Part shown: positions 27,123-35,172 of the stretch, piece after piece
Position numbering within the stretch: position 1 is the stretch's first letter
How the letters are laid out: each line of letters opens with the position of its first letter
Assembly (NCBI GenBank): GCA_027062365.1
Contig: JAMOTK010000031.1
Coordinates: 1 to 43,478 of the forward strand
DNA length: 43,478 bases
Direction of reading: 5' to 3'
From: Sulfurovum sp.
Lineage (GTDB): Bacteria; Campylobacterota; Campylobacteria; Campylobacterales; Sulfurovaceae
Notes under the pieces: generated by a model
The model's input: only the letters and a program-made list of their open reading frames with translations
What the model was told of the DNA's origin: nothing
Databases searched by the model: none
Program-made: the position numbers and the translations under genes

Positions 27123-27136
27123 AAGGATTCCTCATG
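27120..27136. promoter_or_regulatory. Back-to-back ribosome binding sites of lnt and yajC
   Basis: The 11 bp between the starts contain AGGA (27124-27127, plus strand) and TCCT (27129-27132, which is AGGA on the minus strand). Each lies exactly 6 nt from its start codon (ATG at 27134; TTG at 27122-27120). The promoters of the two genes must lie inside each other's coding sequence, for example TAAAAT at about 27098-27103 for yajC, so the 5' ends of the two mRNAs are complementary. Confidence 0.75.
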
Positions 27137-27418
27137 GAACAACAAAGTAGTGTGATTGGTTCATTTTTACCACTCATTATGTTATTTGCAATTTTTTATT
27201 TTTTAATTATCAGACCACAGCAAAAAGCTCAGAAATCACATAAAGCGATGCTTGAAGACCTCGCTAAAGGCGATAAAATTATCACAACAGGTGGACTCAT
27301 CGCTGTGATTGTTAAACCTGAAGAAGATTTTATCAAAATCAAATTAAATGACGACACGATTGTAAAACTAGACCGTGCGTATGTATCAAAAAAGGTAGAT
27401 CTCGGTGAAGACGCTTAA
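27134..27418 (+). CDS. yajC: Preprotein translocase subunit YajC
   Basis: YajC is a small inner-membrane protein that associates with SecDF. The 94-residue protein has one N-terminal membrane helix (about residues 9-26, LPLIMLFAIFYFLIIRP) followed by the conserved RPQQKAQK and a small soluble domain with GDKIITTGGL. It overlaps secD by 14 bp. Confidence 0.95.
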   Translation: MEQQSSVIGSFLPLIMLFAIFYFLIIRPQQKAQKSHKAMLEDLAKGDKIITTGGLIAVIVKPEEDFIKIKLNDDTIVKLDRAYVSKKVDLGEDA

Positions 27419-28985
27419 TTTTAGGGTCATCCTTTTTGCTTTTGCTCTTATCTTTGGGATTGTCTTTTCTATCCCTTCTTTGACGCAAAGTGATGAAGGT
27501 AAAAAAATTACTTTGGGGCTTGACCTTCAAGGAGGGCTTCATATGCTCTTGGGTATCCAAAGTGAAGTGGCTATTGAGTCTCGTATCAAATCTATGGCAG
27601 GAACGATTAAGTATCTTTTTGATGATGAAGAGATTATCTTTGATGACTTGCGTATGCTAGAGGGTGAGAAGATTACTTTTGAGCTACTTGATGAAGATGA
27701 TGTGACAAAAGCCACAGCACTTCTAAAAAAAGAGATAGAGGGTACGATACTTAGTGCCAATGGCTTAAAGTTTTCACTTATGATGAGTGATGAAGAGACA
27801 GAACGTACCAAGAAAAATGCGATTGGTCAAGCTGTGGATACTATCAGAAACAGACTCAACGAGTTTGGACTAGCAGAACCAACGGTAGCAAAACAAGGCG
27901 AAGATAAAATCCTTGTAGAAGTCCCAGGTATCAAAACACAAGCCGATGAGCAACGTATCCGTGAGCTTATCGCTCGTGCTGCACACTTACAACTTATGGC
28001 AGTAGATGAAGACCGTATCGCTAGAGTCGATAGTATGAGTACAGCAGAGGCAAAAAGTTTTGGTAATGTGATACTTACCGATGTCAATACACCCCAAAAG
28101 TATTTACTCAAAGCGATTCCTGTCTTAGATGGTTCTATGTTAACCGATGCTACGGTGGGCTTTGATGAAAATAATCAGCCCGTGATTAACTTCACACTCA
28201 ATGGTCAAGGTGCTAAAATATTTGGAGACTTCACTGGGAAGTATGTGGGTAAACGTATGGCAGTGGTCTTAGACAATAAGGTCTATTCTGCACCAAATAT
28301 CAATGAACGTATTGGTGGAGGACGTGTACAGATAAGTGGTAGATTTCAACTCTCAGAAGCACATGACCTTGCGATTGCTTTACGTTCAGGTGCATTGTTA
28401 GCTCCTGTATATGTGATGGAAAAGCGTTCCGTAGGGCCTAGCCTTGGGGCTGATAGTATTCGTTCTAGTTCATTGGCATTGATGTTAGGATTTGTACTTG
28501 TGGTTATCTTTATGGTGGTCTACTATGGTATGGCAGGTCTGGTTGCCAATGTGGCATTGATAGGAAATCTCTTTTTGATTTTGGCTATTATGTCACTTTT
28601 TGGGGCTACTTTAACACTTCCTGGTATGGCAGGTATTGTCCTTACTGTGGGTATGGCAGTGGATGCCAATGTCATTATAAATGAACGTATACGTGAGCTA
28701 TTGCATCAAGGTAAATCTATAGGTAAATCTATAGAAGATGGGTATAGCAACGCCTTTACAGCCATTTGGGATGCCAATGTGACGACACTTATTGCAGCAA
28801 CTGTACTTTATGTTTATGGTACGGGTGCTATCAAAGGATTTGCTTTGACGATGAGTATTGGTATCTTGGCATCTATGATTACAGCGATTGTAGGTACACA
28901 TGGTATTTATCAATGGATATTACCACATATTGACAAAAACAGATTAAATTTTTGGTTTGGTATTAAAACAGAGGGAAAAAAATAA
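27405..28985 (+). CDS. secD: Protein translocase subunit SecD
   Basis: SecD, with SecF, uses the proton gradient to pull exported proteins through SecYEG. The 526-residue protein has one N-terminal helix, the D1 motif LGLDLQGGLHMLLG (about 38-51), the periplasmic P1 domain with a long head region, and five C-terminal helices with GFVLVVIFMVVYYGMAG and the AVDANVIINERIRE motif (D4/D5). The start is GTG at 27405, inside yajC. It ends one base into secF. Confidence 0.96.
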   Translation: MKTLNFRVILFAFALIFGIVFSIPSLTQSDEGKKITLGLDLQGGLHMLLGIQSEVAIESRIKSMAGTIKYLFDDEEIIFDDLRMLEGEKITFELLDEDDVTKATALLKKEIEGTILSANGLKFSLMMSDEETERTKKNAIGQAVDTIRNRLNEFGLAEPTVAKQGEDKILVEVPGIKTQADEQRIRELIARAAHLQLMAVDEDRIARVDSMSTAEAKSFGNVILTDVNTPQKYLLKAIPVLDGSMLTDATVGFDENNQPVINFTLNGQGAKIFGDFTGKYVGKRMAVVLDNKVYSAPNINERIGGGRVQISGRFQLSEAHDLAIALRSGALLAPVYVMEKRSVGPSLGADSIRSSSLALMLGFVLVVIFMVVYYGMAGLVANVALIGNLFLILAIMSLFGATLTLPGMAGIVLTVGMAVDANVIINERIRELLHQGKSIGKSIEDGYSNAFTAIWDANVTTLIAATVLYVYGTGAIKGFALTMSIGILASMITAIVGTHGIYQWILPHIDKNRLNFWFGIKTEGKK

Positions 28986-29956
28986 TGGAAATTTTTAAAT
29001 ATAAAAAACCTCTTGCGTTGATGGAAAAGAGTAAACGTTTTGGATTACTCTCTGTAGCGATAGTCATCTTAGCACTAGGACTCATCATAGGCAAAGGGTT
29101 TAACTATGGGATAGACTTTGCTGGTGGAACGCTCATACAAGTACAATATGAAGGCAAAGCCCCTATTGCTAAAGTTCGTGATGCCATAGGCACAGACAAA
29201 GCCTATCAAGGTGCTACTGTGACTTTCTTTGGAGGAGAAGATGAGGTGGTTATTAAAACCAAAATCTCTTCTAAAAACCTAGGCGAAGATATTGGCGACA
29301 AGATAAGAGTCTTACTCAAAGACACAGGTAAATTTGAAGTACGTAGGGTCGATATGGTCGGTGCTAAAGTAGGTTCAGAATTACGTGAGCAAGGTATCAT
29401 GTCGATGCTCTTAGCCATTATTGGTATCCTTATCTATGTATCTTTTAGATTTGAGTGGCGTTTTGCTGTGGCAGCTGTTTTTGCATTGGTACATGATGTG
29501 ACGATTGCTATGGGTATGATAGTCTTGTTTAGTATCGAAGTAAATCTTGATATTTTAGCAGCTTTACTGACCATATTAGGGTATTCACTCAACGATACAA
29601 TCATCGTATTTGACCGTATTCGTGAAGGAATTAGAACGATTAAAAATCCAGACTTAGGTGGGATTATAGATGAGTCTGTTTCTCGTACACTTTCACGTAC
29701 GACTTTGACATCACTCACGACATTCTTTGTGGTCTTGACACTCTTTTTATCAGGAGGAGAAATCATTCATGGATTCTCATTTACATTGCTTGTAGGTGTG
29801 ATTGTAGGTACGTACTCTTCTATCTTCGTGGCATCTCCTATCTTGATGTGGCTTGGATTTTCAGTAGGAGGCTTTAGAGAAAAAGAAGCTACTAAACTCA
29901 AAAGAGAAAAAGAAAAAGAAAAAATGCGTGCCATGTATGAAAATGGGACGATTTAA
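28985..29956 (+). CDS. secF: Protein translocase subunit SecF
   Basis: The 323-residue protein is the partner of SecD. It has one N-terminal helix, the GIDFAGGTLIQVQ motif, a small periplasmic domain, and a C-terminal membrane bundle with ILGYSLNDTIIVFDRIRE and TLSRTTLTSLTTF. Its ATG overlaps the secD stop (TAATG). The C-terminus is basic and lysine-rich, as is usual for the cytoplasmic tail. Confidence 0.96.
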   Translation: MEIFKYKKPLALMEKSKRFGLLSVAIVILALGLIIGKGFNYGIDFAGGTLIQVQYEGKAPIAKVRDAIGTDKAYQGATVTFFGGEDEVVIKTKISSKNLGEDIGDKIRVLLKDTGKFEVRRVDMVGAKVGSELREQGIMSMLLAIIGILIYVSFRFEWRFAVAAVFALVHDVTIAMGMIVLFSIEVNLDILAALLTILGYSLNDTIIVFDRIREGIRTIKNPDLGGIIDESVSRTLSRTTLTSLTTFFVVLTLFLSGGEIIHGFSFTLLVGVIVGTYSSIFVASPILMWLGFSVGGFREKEATKLKREKEKEKMRAMYENGTI

Positions 29957-29976
29957 CTAAGCTTTAAGGAGTTGAA

Positions 29977-30315
29977 ATGAGTTGGGGAAAAGTTTTTTAT
30001 ATATTTTTTACGTTGATGTCTCTTACGACATCAGCAGCATTTTTGTATGAGCATTCTGTGGTGGCATTGTTTATCGCTGGGTCTGTCAATATGATTTCAA
30101 CTTTACTGAAAATTGGGGTACGCAATATGTTATCTGCTGAACTTTTGGCTGGGTCATTGGTGGCAGATTTACATCTTATTCCAGCATTTTTTGCTTTACA
30201 ATTTTATGCCAATCATGATTTAGCTACAGGGCTTGTGATTGGTGCTGTGATTGCCAATATCTATACGATGGTTATCTCTATGATTGAAAGTACCAAAGAA
30301 AAGGTAGATTTTTAA
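29977..30315 (+). CDS. Small membrane protein, DUF6394-type
   Basis: The 112-residue protein consists of about four hydrophobic helices with short loops. The pattern MSWGKVFYIFFTLMS, NMISTLLKIGVRNMLSAEL and SLVADLHLIPAF resembles the Campylobacterota family DUF6394, which regularly follows secF. Its function is unknown; co-location with secDF suggests a link to export or membrane assembly. The SD is AAGGAG, and the gene ends two bases before the dacB start. Confidence 0.8.
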   Translation: MSWGKVFYIFFTLMSLTTSAAFLYEHSVVALFIAGSVNMISTLLKIGVRNMLSAELLAGSLVADLHLIPAFFALQFYANHDLATGLVIGAVIANIYTMVISMIESTKEKVDF

Positions 30316-30316
30316 T

Positions 30317-32035
30317 TTGAAGTTTCAAAGTGTATATATCTATCTGTTCCTTTCTGTATGGCTTTTTGCTTTACCTCAAGCGATTAATACACACATCGCT
30401 AAGAGTCGTATCTCCAAAAAAGATATTAGTATCTATATCAAAGAAACAGGCAAAAATGGTAGAGTATTGGTCTCTTTGAATGCCACTAAAACACGTACAC
30501 CTGCTTCTGTGATTAAAGTATTAAGCACCTATGCTTCTGTATTAAAATTTGGATTTAATTATCGATTACAAACCAAATTTTATGTCAAAGGTAAGATACG
30601 CAGAGGGGTTCTTTATGGTGATTTGATTATCAAAGGTTTTGGTGACCCTACGCTACAAGATAGAGATTTAACCAAAATTGTCTCCTATATCCGTGCTGAG
30701 GGTATCAAAAAAATCAAAGGTAATATTATTATTGATAGAAGTTACTTTAATGTGGGTAACAAAAATAATTCAAATTTTGATGAAAATACCTATAGTGCTT
30801 ATAATGCTATGCCTGATGCTATGATGTTTAATGAGCGTGTGAGTACAGTATGTATAGACCCTAAGCGTAAGAGAGCCTACTCCAAAAATGCTGATAAAAG
30901 CTACAAGATAGTCAATAACTTAAGACATGTCAATAAACCATGTAGAGGAAAATACTCATGGCCTGGGGTAAAAATAAGCCAAAATAAGACGATGTCAACA
31001 GTCACTTTACTTGGTCAAATCTCAACGCGTTGTGGGAAACGTAATGTATGTAAAGTACTTAGTCAGCCGTATAAATCATTTTATTATGCGTTGATAGATA
31101 AAATGAAATCTTATAATATGTCTGTTTCAGGTAGATTAAAATTGGCAAAAAAGCCAAAAAAATCGGTAGAACTTTTTACCTATTATTCTTCTTCTTTAGA
31201 ACATATCATTTCAAAAACAGCCAAAAAAAGTGATAATTTATATGCAAGACACTTGATGCTTTTATCAGGGGCTAAAATGTATGGAGCCCCTGCTACTTTG
31301 AAAAAGGGAAGAAAAGCAGTGGCTAAGATATTGGCTGATAACGGTGCATTGGGTAAAGGACGTTTACTGATAGATAACGGTTCTGGACTTTCTCGTATTG
31401 CTAAACTCAATGCCTCTCTTTTGGCTAAAATGTATGACAATGCGTATGACCGTTATGGTCAAAGATGGATGAACACACTCTCTATAGCAGGGGTAGATGG
31501 TACGATAAAAAGACGTTTTTCAGGTACGGTTGTCCGTAAACGAGCATGGATGAAAACAGGCACATTACGAAATGTCAAAAATATTGGAGGCTATGTTAAA
31601 GACCTTTCAGGCAATCTTTATACCGTTGTGATTTTGGTCAACAGTCCAAGAGCTAGATACCATGCAACCAAACTTCAAAATGAGATTATTAAATGGGTCG
31701 TTAAAGGGGGTGCTAAAAGAGGCATTCCAAAGAGTAGAGGAGATTTGATAAAAAAAGTAGTCTATACAAAACCTACGCCCAAAGTAGTAAAACAAACAAA
31801 GGTAGTAAAAAAAGAAGAGACCCCAAAATATTATCTGCAACTAGGCTCTTTTAAACTTAGACCTAGTAGGGCATATATTAAACGCATAGAAAAAATGGCC
31901 TTACCTTATCATATCAAAAAAAATAAAGTATATAAAGTCTTTGTAGGTCCTTATCGTAAAAAAGAAACAGCACAAAAGGTACTCAAAAAAGTCCAAGCAA
32001 GAGTTAGTAAACAAGCATTTATTAAAAAGATGTAA
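30317..32035 (+). CDS. dacB: D-alanyl-D-alanine carboxypeptidase (PBP4/DacB family) with SPOR domain
   Basis: This peptidoglycan carboxypeptidase/endopeptidase is predicted to be periplasmic (signal sequence 1 to about 22). The S13 active-site motifs are SVIK (S64, K67), SDN (in KKSDNLYARH) and KTG (in WMKTGTLRNV). The C-terminal 70 residues (YYLQLGSFK to the end) are a SPOR domain, which binds denuded glycan at division sites; a linker rich in Lys/Val/Thr joins them. Classical PBP4 has no SPOR domain, so the fusion suggests septal targeting. The start is TTG at 30317. Confidence 0.9.
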   Translation: MKFQSVYIYLFLSVWLFALPQAINTHIAKSRISKKDISIYIKETGKNGRVLVSLNATKTRTPASVIKVLSTYASVLKFGFNYRLQTKFYVKGKIRRGVLYGDLIIKGFGDPTLQDRDLTKIVSYIRAEGIKKIKGNIIIDRSYFNVGNKNNSNFDENTYSAYNAMPDAMMFNERVSTVCIDPKRKRAYSKNADKSYKIVNNLRHVNKPCRGKYSWPGVKISQNKTMSTVTLLGQISTRCGKRNVCKVLSQPYKSFYYALIDKMKSYNMSVSGRLKLAKKPKKSVELFTYYSSSLEHIISKTAKKSDNLYARHLMLLSGAKMYGAPATLKKGRKAVAKILADNGALGKGRLLIDNGSGLSRIAKLNASLLAKMYDNAYDRYGQRWMNTLSIAGVDGTIKRRFSGTVVRKRAWMKTGTLRNVKNIGGYVKDLSGNLYTVVILVNSPRARYHATKLQNEIIKWVVKGGAKRGIPKSRGDLIKKVVYTKPTPKVVKQTKVVKKEETPKYYLQLGSFKLRPSRAYIKRIEKMALPYHIKKNKVYKVFVGPYRKKETAQKVLKKVQARVSKQAFIKKM

Positions 32036-32093
32036 AAGGAAATCAAAATAAGATTCAGCGTATGGTTATAGCTATACTTTACCCCATTTTTGA

Positions 32094-32099
32094 TATAAT
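32094..32099 (+). promoter_or_regulatory. -10 box of the aminotransferase/murC unit
   Basis: TATAAT at 32094-32099, preceded by a T-rich run, lies 32 bp before the ATG at 32132. It separates the unit from dacB and should drive the aminotransferase, the small gene and perhaps murC. Confidence 0.6.
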
Positions 32100-32131
32100 C
32101 GCAGGAATACTATACAATATTGAGAGCTATT

Positions 32132-33262
32132 ATGAACTTTGAAACCTATCCTTTTGAAAAATTAAATACTTTACTAGAAGAGATTACCCCAAGTGCTGAA
32201 TATTCGGCACTTTCTTTAACCATCGGTGAACCACAATTTGAGACACCAGCATTTATCCTTGACGCACTCAAAACAAATGCTTCCTTGCTCAATAAATATC
32301 CAAAAACATCTGGAGAAGAGATACTCAAAGAGGGCATACGTACCTATAACAAAGAGCGTTTTGGGCTAAATTTGGATGCGAAGGAGATTATCCCTACCTT
32401 TGGTACACGTGAAGTGTTGTTTAACTTTCCTCAATTTTTACTTCATGATATTAAAGACCCTGTGATGGTCTTCCCCAATCCTTTTTATCAGATATACGAA
32501 GGTGCTGCTAAGGCATGTAGGGCTGAAGTGATATATCTTCCTCTTCATGCGTCTCATGACTTTCAACCCCAAATAGATGAAGAATCTTTAGCCAAAGCAG
32601 ATTTTGTAATCCTCAACTCTCCCAATAACCCTACAAGCTCTGTACTGTTGATGGAAGATTTAAAAACATGGGTTCGTTTGGCTCTCAAACATGATTTTGT
32701 CTTACTCAATGATGAGTGTTATGTAGATTTGTATTTAGAAGAACCGTTACCCTCACTGCTTAATGCAAGTATAGAAGTGGGAAATAGTGATTTTAAAAAT
32801 ATTTTAGTGATTAATTCTATTTCCAAACGCTCTTCTGCCCCAGGGCTACGTTCTGGATTTATCGCAGGGGATGCGATACTGTTACGTGATTATATGGTCT
32901 ATCGGACTTATGTAGGGTGTGCTTCTCCTTTGCCTCTACAACATGCAGCTGCTGCGGCATGGGCAGACCAGTCTCATGTGGCTCTCTTTAGACAAAAGTA
33001 TCAAAAGAATTTTGCAGCAGCCAAAGAAATATTGGGGATAGAAACACCCAAAGCCACCTTTTATATTTGGCTCAAAGTAGAAGATGAGATAGCCTTTACG
33101 ATTGATTTGTATAAAGCATATAATCTCAAAGTAATTCCTGGCTCATTTTTGGGACGAGAAGGAGAAGGTCAGGGCTATGTTCGCTTGGCTCTTGTCTATG
33201 AAGTACAAAAGACCACAGAAGCCTTAGAAAGAATTAAATTATATTTGGAGAACAATGCATGA
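32132..33262 (+). CDS. PLP aminotransferase, succinyldiaminopimelate transaminase (DapC-like)
   Basis: The fold-type I aminotransferase (376 residues from 32132) has SLTIGEPQFETP, the PLP-contacting FGTREVLFNF, NSPNNPTS, NDECYVDLY, and the PLP lysine in SISKRSSAPGLRSGF. Campylobacterota proteins of this kind are usually annotated as succinyldiaminopimelate aminotransferase, an enzyme of the lysine/DAP pathway; substrate preference is inferred from that. A TTG at 32120 would add four residues, but the GAGAG at 32121-32125 fits better as SD for the ATG at 32132. It overlaps the next gene by 4 bp. Confidence 0.85.
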   Translation: MNFETYPFEKLNTLLEEITPSAEYSALSLTIGEPQFETPAFILDALKTNASLLNKYPKTSGEEILKEGIRTYNKERFGLNLDAKEIIPTFGTREVLFNFPQFLLHDIKDPVMVFPNPFYQIYEGAAKACRAEVIYLPLHASHDFQPQIDEESLAKADFVILNSPNNPTSSVLLMEDLKTWVRLALKHDFVLLNDECYVDLYLEEPLPSLLNASIEVGNSDFKNILVINSISKRSSAPGLRSGFIAGDAILLRDYMVYRTYVGCASPLPLQHAAAAAWADQSHVALFRQKYQKNFAAAKEILGIETPKATFYIWLKVEDEIAFTIDLYKAYNLKVIPGSFLGREGEGQGYVRLALVYEVQKTTEALERIKLYLENNA

Positions 33263-33852
33263 AAACCCCTGAAATACATATAGAAGAACTCAAAAAAGAC
33301 CCTGAATTTTTGGCAAATATTGCTAGACTTGAAAAAGAGTGTAAAGAAGAAGAGAGTATTGCCAAAGGCTATCAGCTTTTAGATGCTCAACTTATCATAG
33401 AAGCCCCAGAAGATGACATCAATGAGATTTTTACATTTATCGTAAACCATGCTTTTGATAGATTGGCACAAAAACTTGCAGATGCAAAAAGCTTTGATAT
33501 GAATGATAGCGAAGACTTAGCTACAGCAAGAGCCATCTATGAACATGCGATTCAACGCTATAGTGAAAATGACCAAAAAGGTGCAAAAGAGATATTTTTG
33601 ATACTCAATTATACCATAGACCATGCCGAACTTAAAGATGCGATGATGGTTCACGCTGCTGCGGTGATGGCAGGGCATACCTTTGAACACTTTATAGACA
33701 ATTTGGTAGATGTTACAAATGTCAATGAACATGACCCTTTGGCATTTTTTATTCAAACTTTTTCACAACCTACGGATATATTGCTTACTATGTTTGCAAA
33801 AGAAGTCAAAGAGGGCAAAGCAGAACTTCAAAAATTTGAAGAGAGTAAATAA
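33259..33852 (+). CDS. Conserved protein of unknown function
   Basis: The 197-residue acidic protein has no signal peptide or membrane segment and is almost entirely alpha-helical by composition. I do not recognise a domain. The middle (EDLATARAIYEHAIQRYSE) could be a TPR-like helix pair. It is coupled to the aminotransferase gene (ATGA overlap) and ends one base before the murC ATG. The position suggests a conserved Campylobacterota gene tied to wall-precursor synthesis, but function is unknown. Confidence 0.7.
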   Translation: MKTPEIHIEELKKDPEFLANIARLEKECKEEESIAKGYQLLDAQLIIEAPEDDINEIFTFIVNHAFDRLAQKLADAKSFDMNDSEDLATARAIYEHAIQRYSENDQKGAKEIFLILNYTIDHAELKDAMMVHAAAVMAGHTFEHFIDNLVDVTNVNEHDPLAFFIQTFSQPTDILLTMFAKEVKEGKAELQKFEESK

Positions 33853-33853
33853 A

Positions 33854-35167
33854 ATGAAAATACATTTTATAGGTATTGGTGGTATTGGGCTTTCAGCTTT
33901 GGCAAAATTTTTGGTCAATGATAGACATAAGATTTCAGGTTCTGACATCAAACAAACAGAAATTACCAATGATTTAGCGACAAACTTTGATGCCAAGATT
34001 ACGATTCCTCACCATGAAGATGCCGTAGAAGGTGTGGATAGAGTCATCTACTCAGCAGCAGTACGCCCTAACAATCCTGAGTATCAAAAAGCCAAAGAGC
34101 TTGGCATAGAACTACTCTCACGTAAAGAAGCACTAAAAACCATACTAGGAGACAAAGAAGTCTATGCCGTAGGTGGCGCTCATGGCAAAAGTACAACATC
34201 AGCTATGCTCTCTGCTGTTTTGCCTCGTGCCAATGCCCTCATAGGGGCTATCTCCAAAGAATTTGGCTCAAATGTACGGAATTATCCTAATGATAAAGTA
34301 GTATTTGAAGCTGATGAGAGTGATGAGAGTTTTCTCAATTCTAACCCCTATCTAGCCATAGTGACCAATGTAGAACCTGAACACATGGAGTATTATAATT
34401 ATGATGAAGCACATTTTTATAGAGCCTATACCAACTTTTTGAGTCTAGCTACTTTACGTGTTATCAATGCAGAAGATGAATTTCTCTCATCCTTAGAGAT
34501 GCCAAGTATCAAGCTTTACCCCTCTACAGATATTAAGCATATAGAATTTGTATTGGTAGATGGTGAACCTCATACTCGGTTTGAGCTTTTAGATTTTGGG
34601 GTTTTTGAAGTCTTTGGTTTTGGCAATCATATCGCTTTAGATGCCTCTTTGGTTATCTTATCAGCGTCAGAACTAGGTGAAAACATAGAAGATATAAGAG
34701 CAAATCTCTTAGTATATAAAGGGATAAAAAAGCGTTTTGATATTATCCATAATACCAGTAAATGTGTGGTAATAGATGATTATGGTCATCACCCTACAGA
34801 GATAAAAGTAACGATGGAATCACTCGAAGCCTATAAAAAATTACGAAACTTCAAAAAGCTAAATGTTATCTGGCAACCCCATAAATATTCACGTACGATA
34901 GACAATCTACAAGCGTTTATAGAATGTTTTGAAGGGGTAGATGAACTTATCATACTTCCTATATGGGCAGCAGGAGAACTAGAAGTAAATATAGATTTAA
35001 AAGGTGCATTTTCACGCTATAACCTCTTGATAGCAGACAGTGTTACCAAAGAAGATGGCATAGTAAAAGTTATCAAAGATGCACATGTGATACGAGAATA
35101 TAGCGAAGATTTAATCACAGCATTTGGTGCAGGAGATATTACGTATCAAATACGTGGGGAATCGTAA
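33854..35167 (+). CDS. murC: UDP-N-acetylmuramate--L-alanine ligase
   Basis: MurC adds L-Ala to UDP-MurNAc, the first step of the stem peptide. The 437-residue protein starts MKIHFIGIGGIGLSALA (Rossmann UDP-binding), then has the ATP loop GGAHGKSTTSAML (107-119), FEADESDESFL, NVEPEHMEYY and the C-terminal DDYGHHPTEIK. An upstream reading from 33710 would add 48 residues of no conserved sequence inside the previous gene, so I reject it. Confidence 0.95.
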   Translation: MKIHFIGIGGIGLSALAKFLVNDRHKISGSDIKQTEITNDLATNFDAKITIPHHEDAVEGVDRVIYSAAVRPNNPEYQKAKELGIELLSRKEALKTILGDKEVYAVGGAHGKSTTSAMLSAVLPRANALIGAISKEFGSNVRNYPNDKVVFEADESDESFLNSNPYLAIVTNVEPEHMEYYNYDEAHFYRAYTNFLSLATLRVINAEDEFLSSLEMPSIKLYPSTDIKHIEFVLVDGEPHTRFELLDFGVFEVFGFGNHIALDASLVILSASELGENIEDIRANLLVYKGIKKRFDIIHNTSKCVVIDDYGHHPTEIKVTMESLEAYKKLRNFKKLNVIWQPHKYSRTIDNLQAFIECFEGVDELIILPIWAAGELEVNIDLKGAFSRYNLLIADSVTKEDGIVKVIKDAHVIREYSEDLITAFGAGDITYQIRGES

Positions 35168-35172
35168 ACTCT

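Noticed and set aside
33710-33853. N-terminal extension of murC
   Set aside because: The added 48 residues lie in another frame of the preceding gene and are not MurC-like; the Rossmann motif begins at the ATG at 33854.
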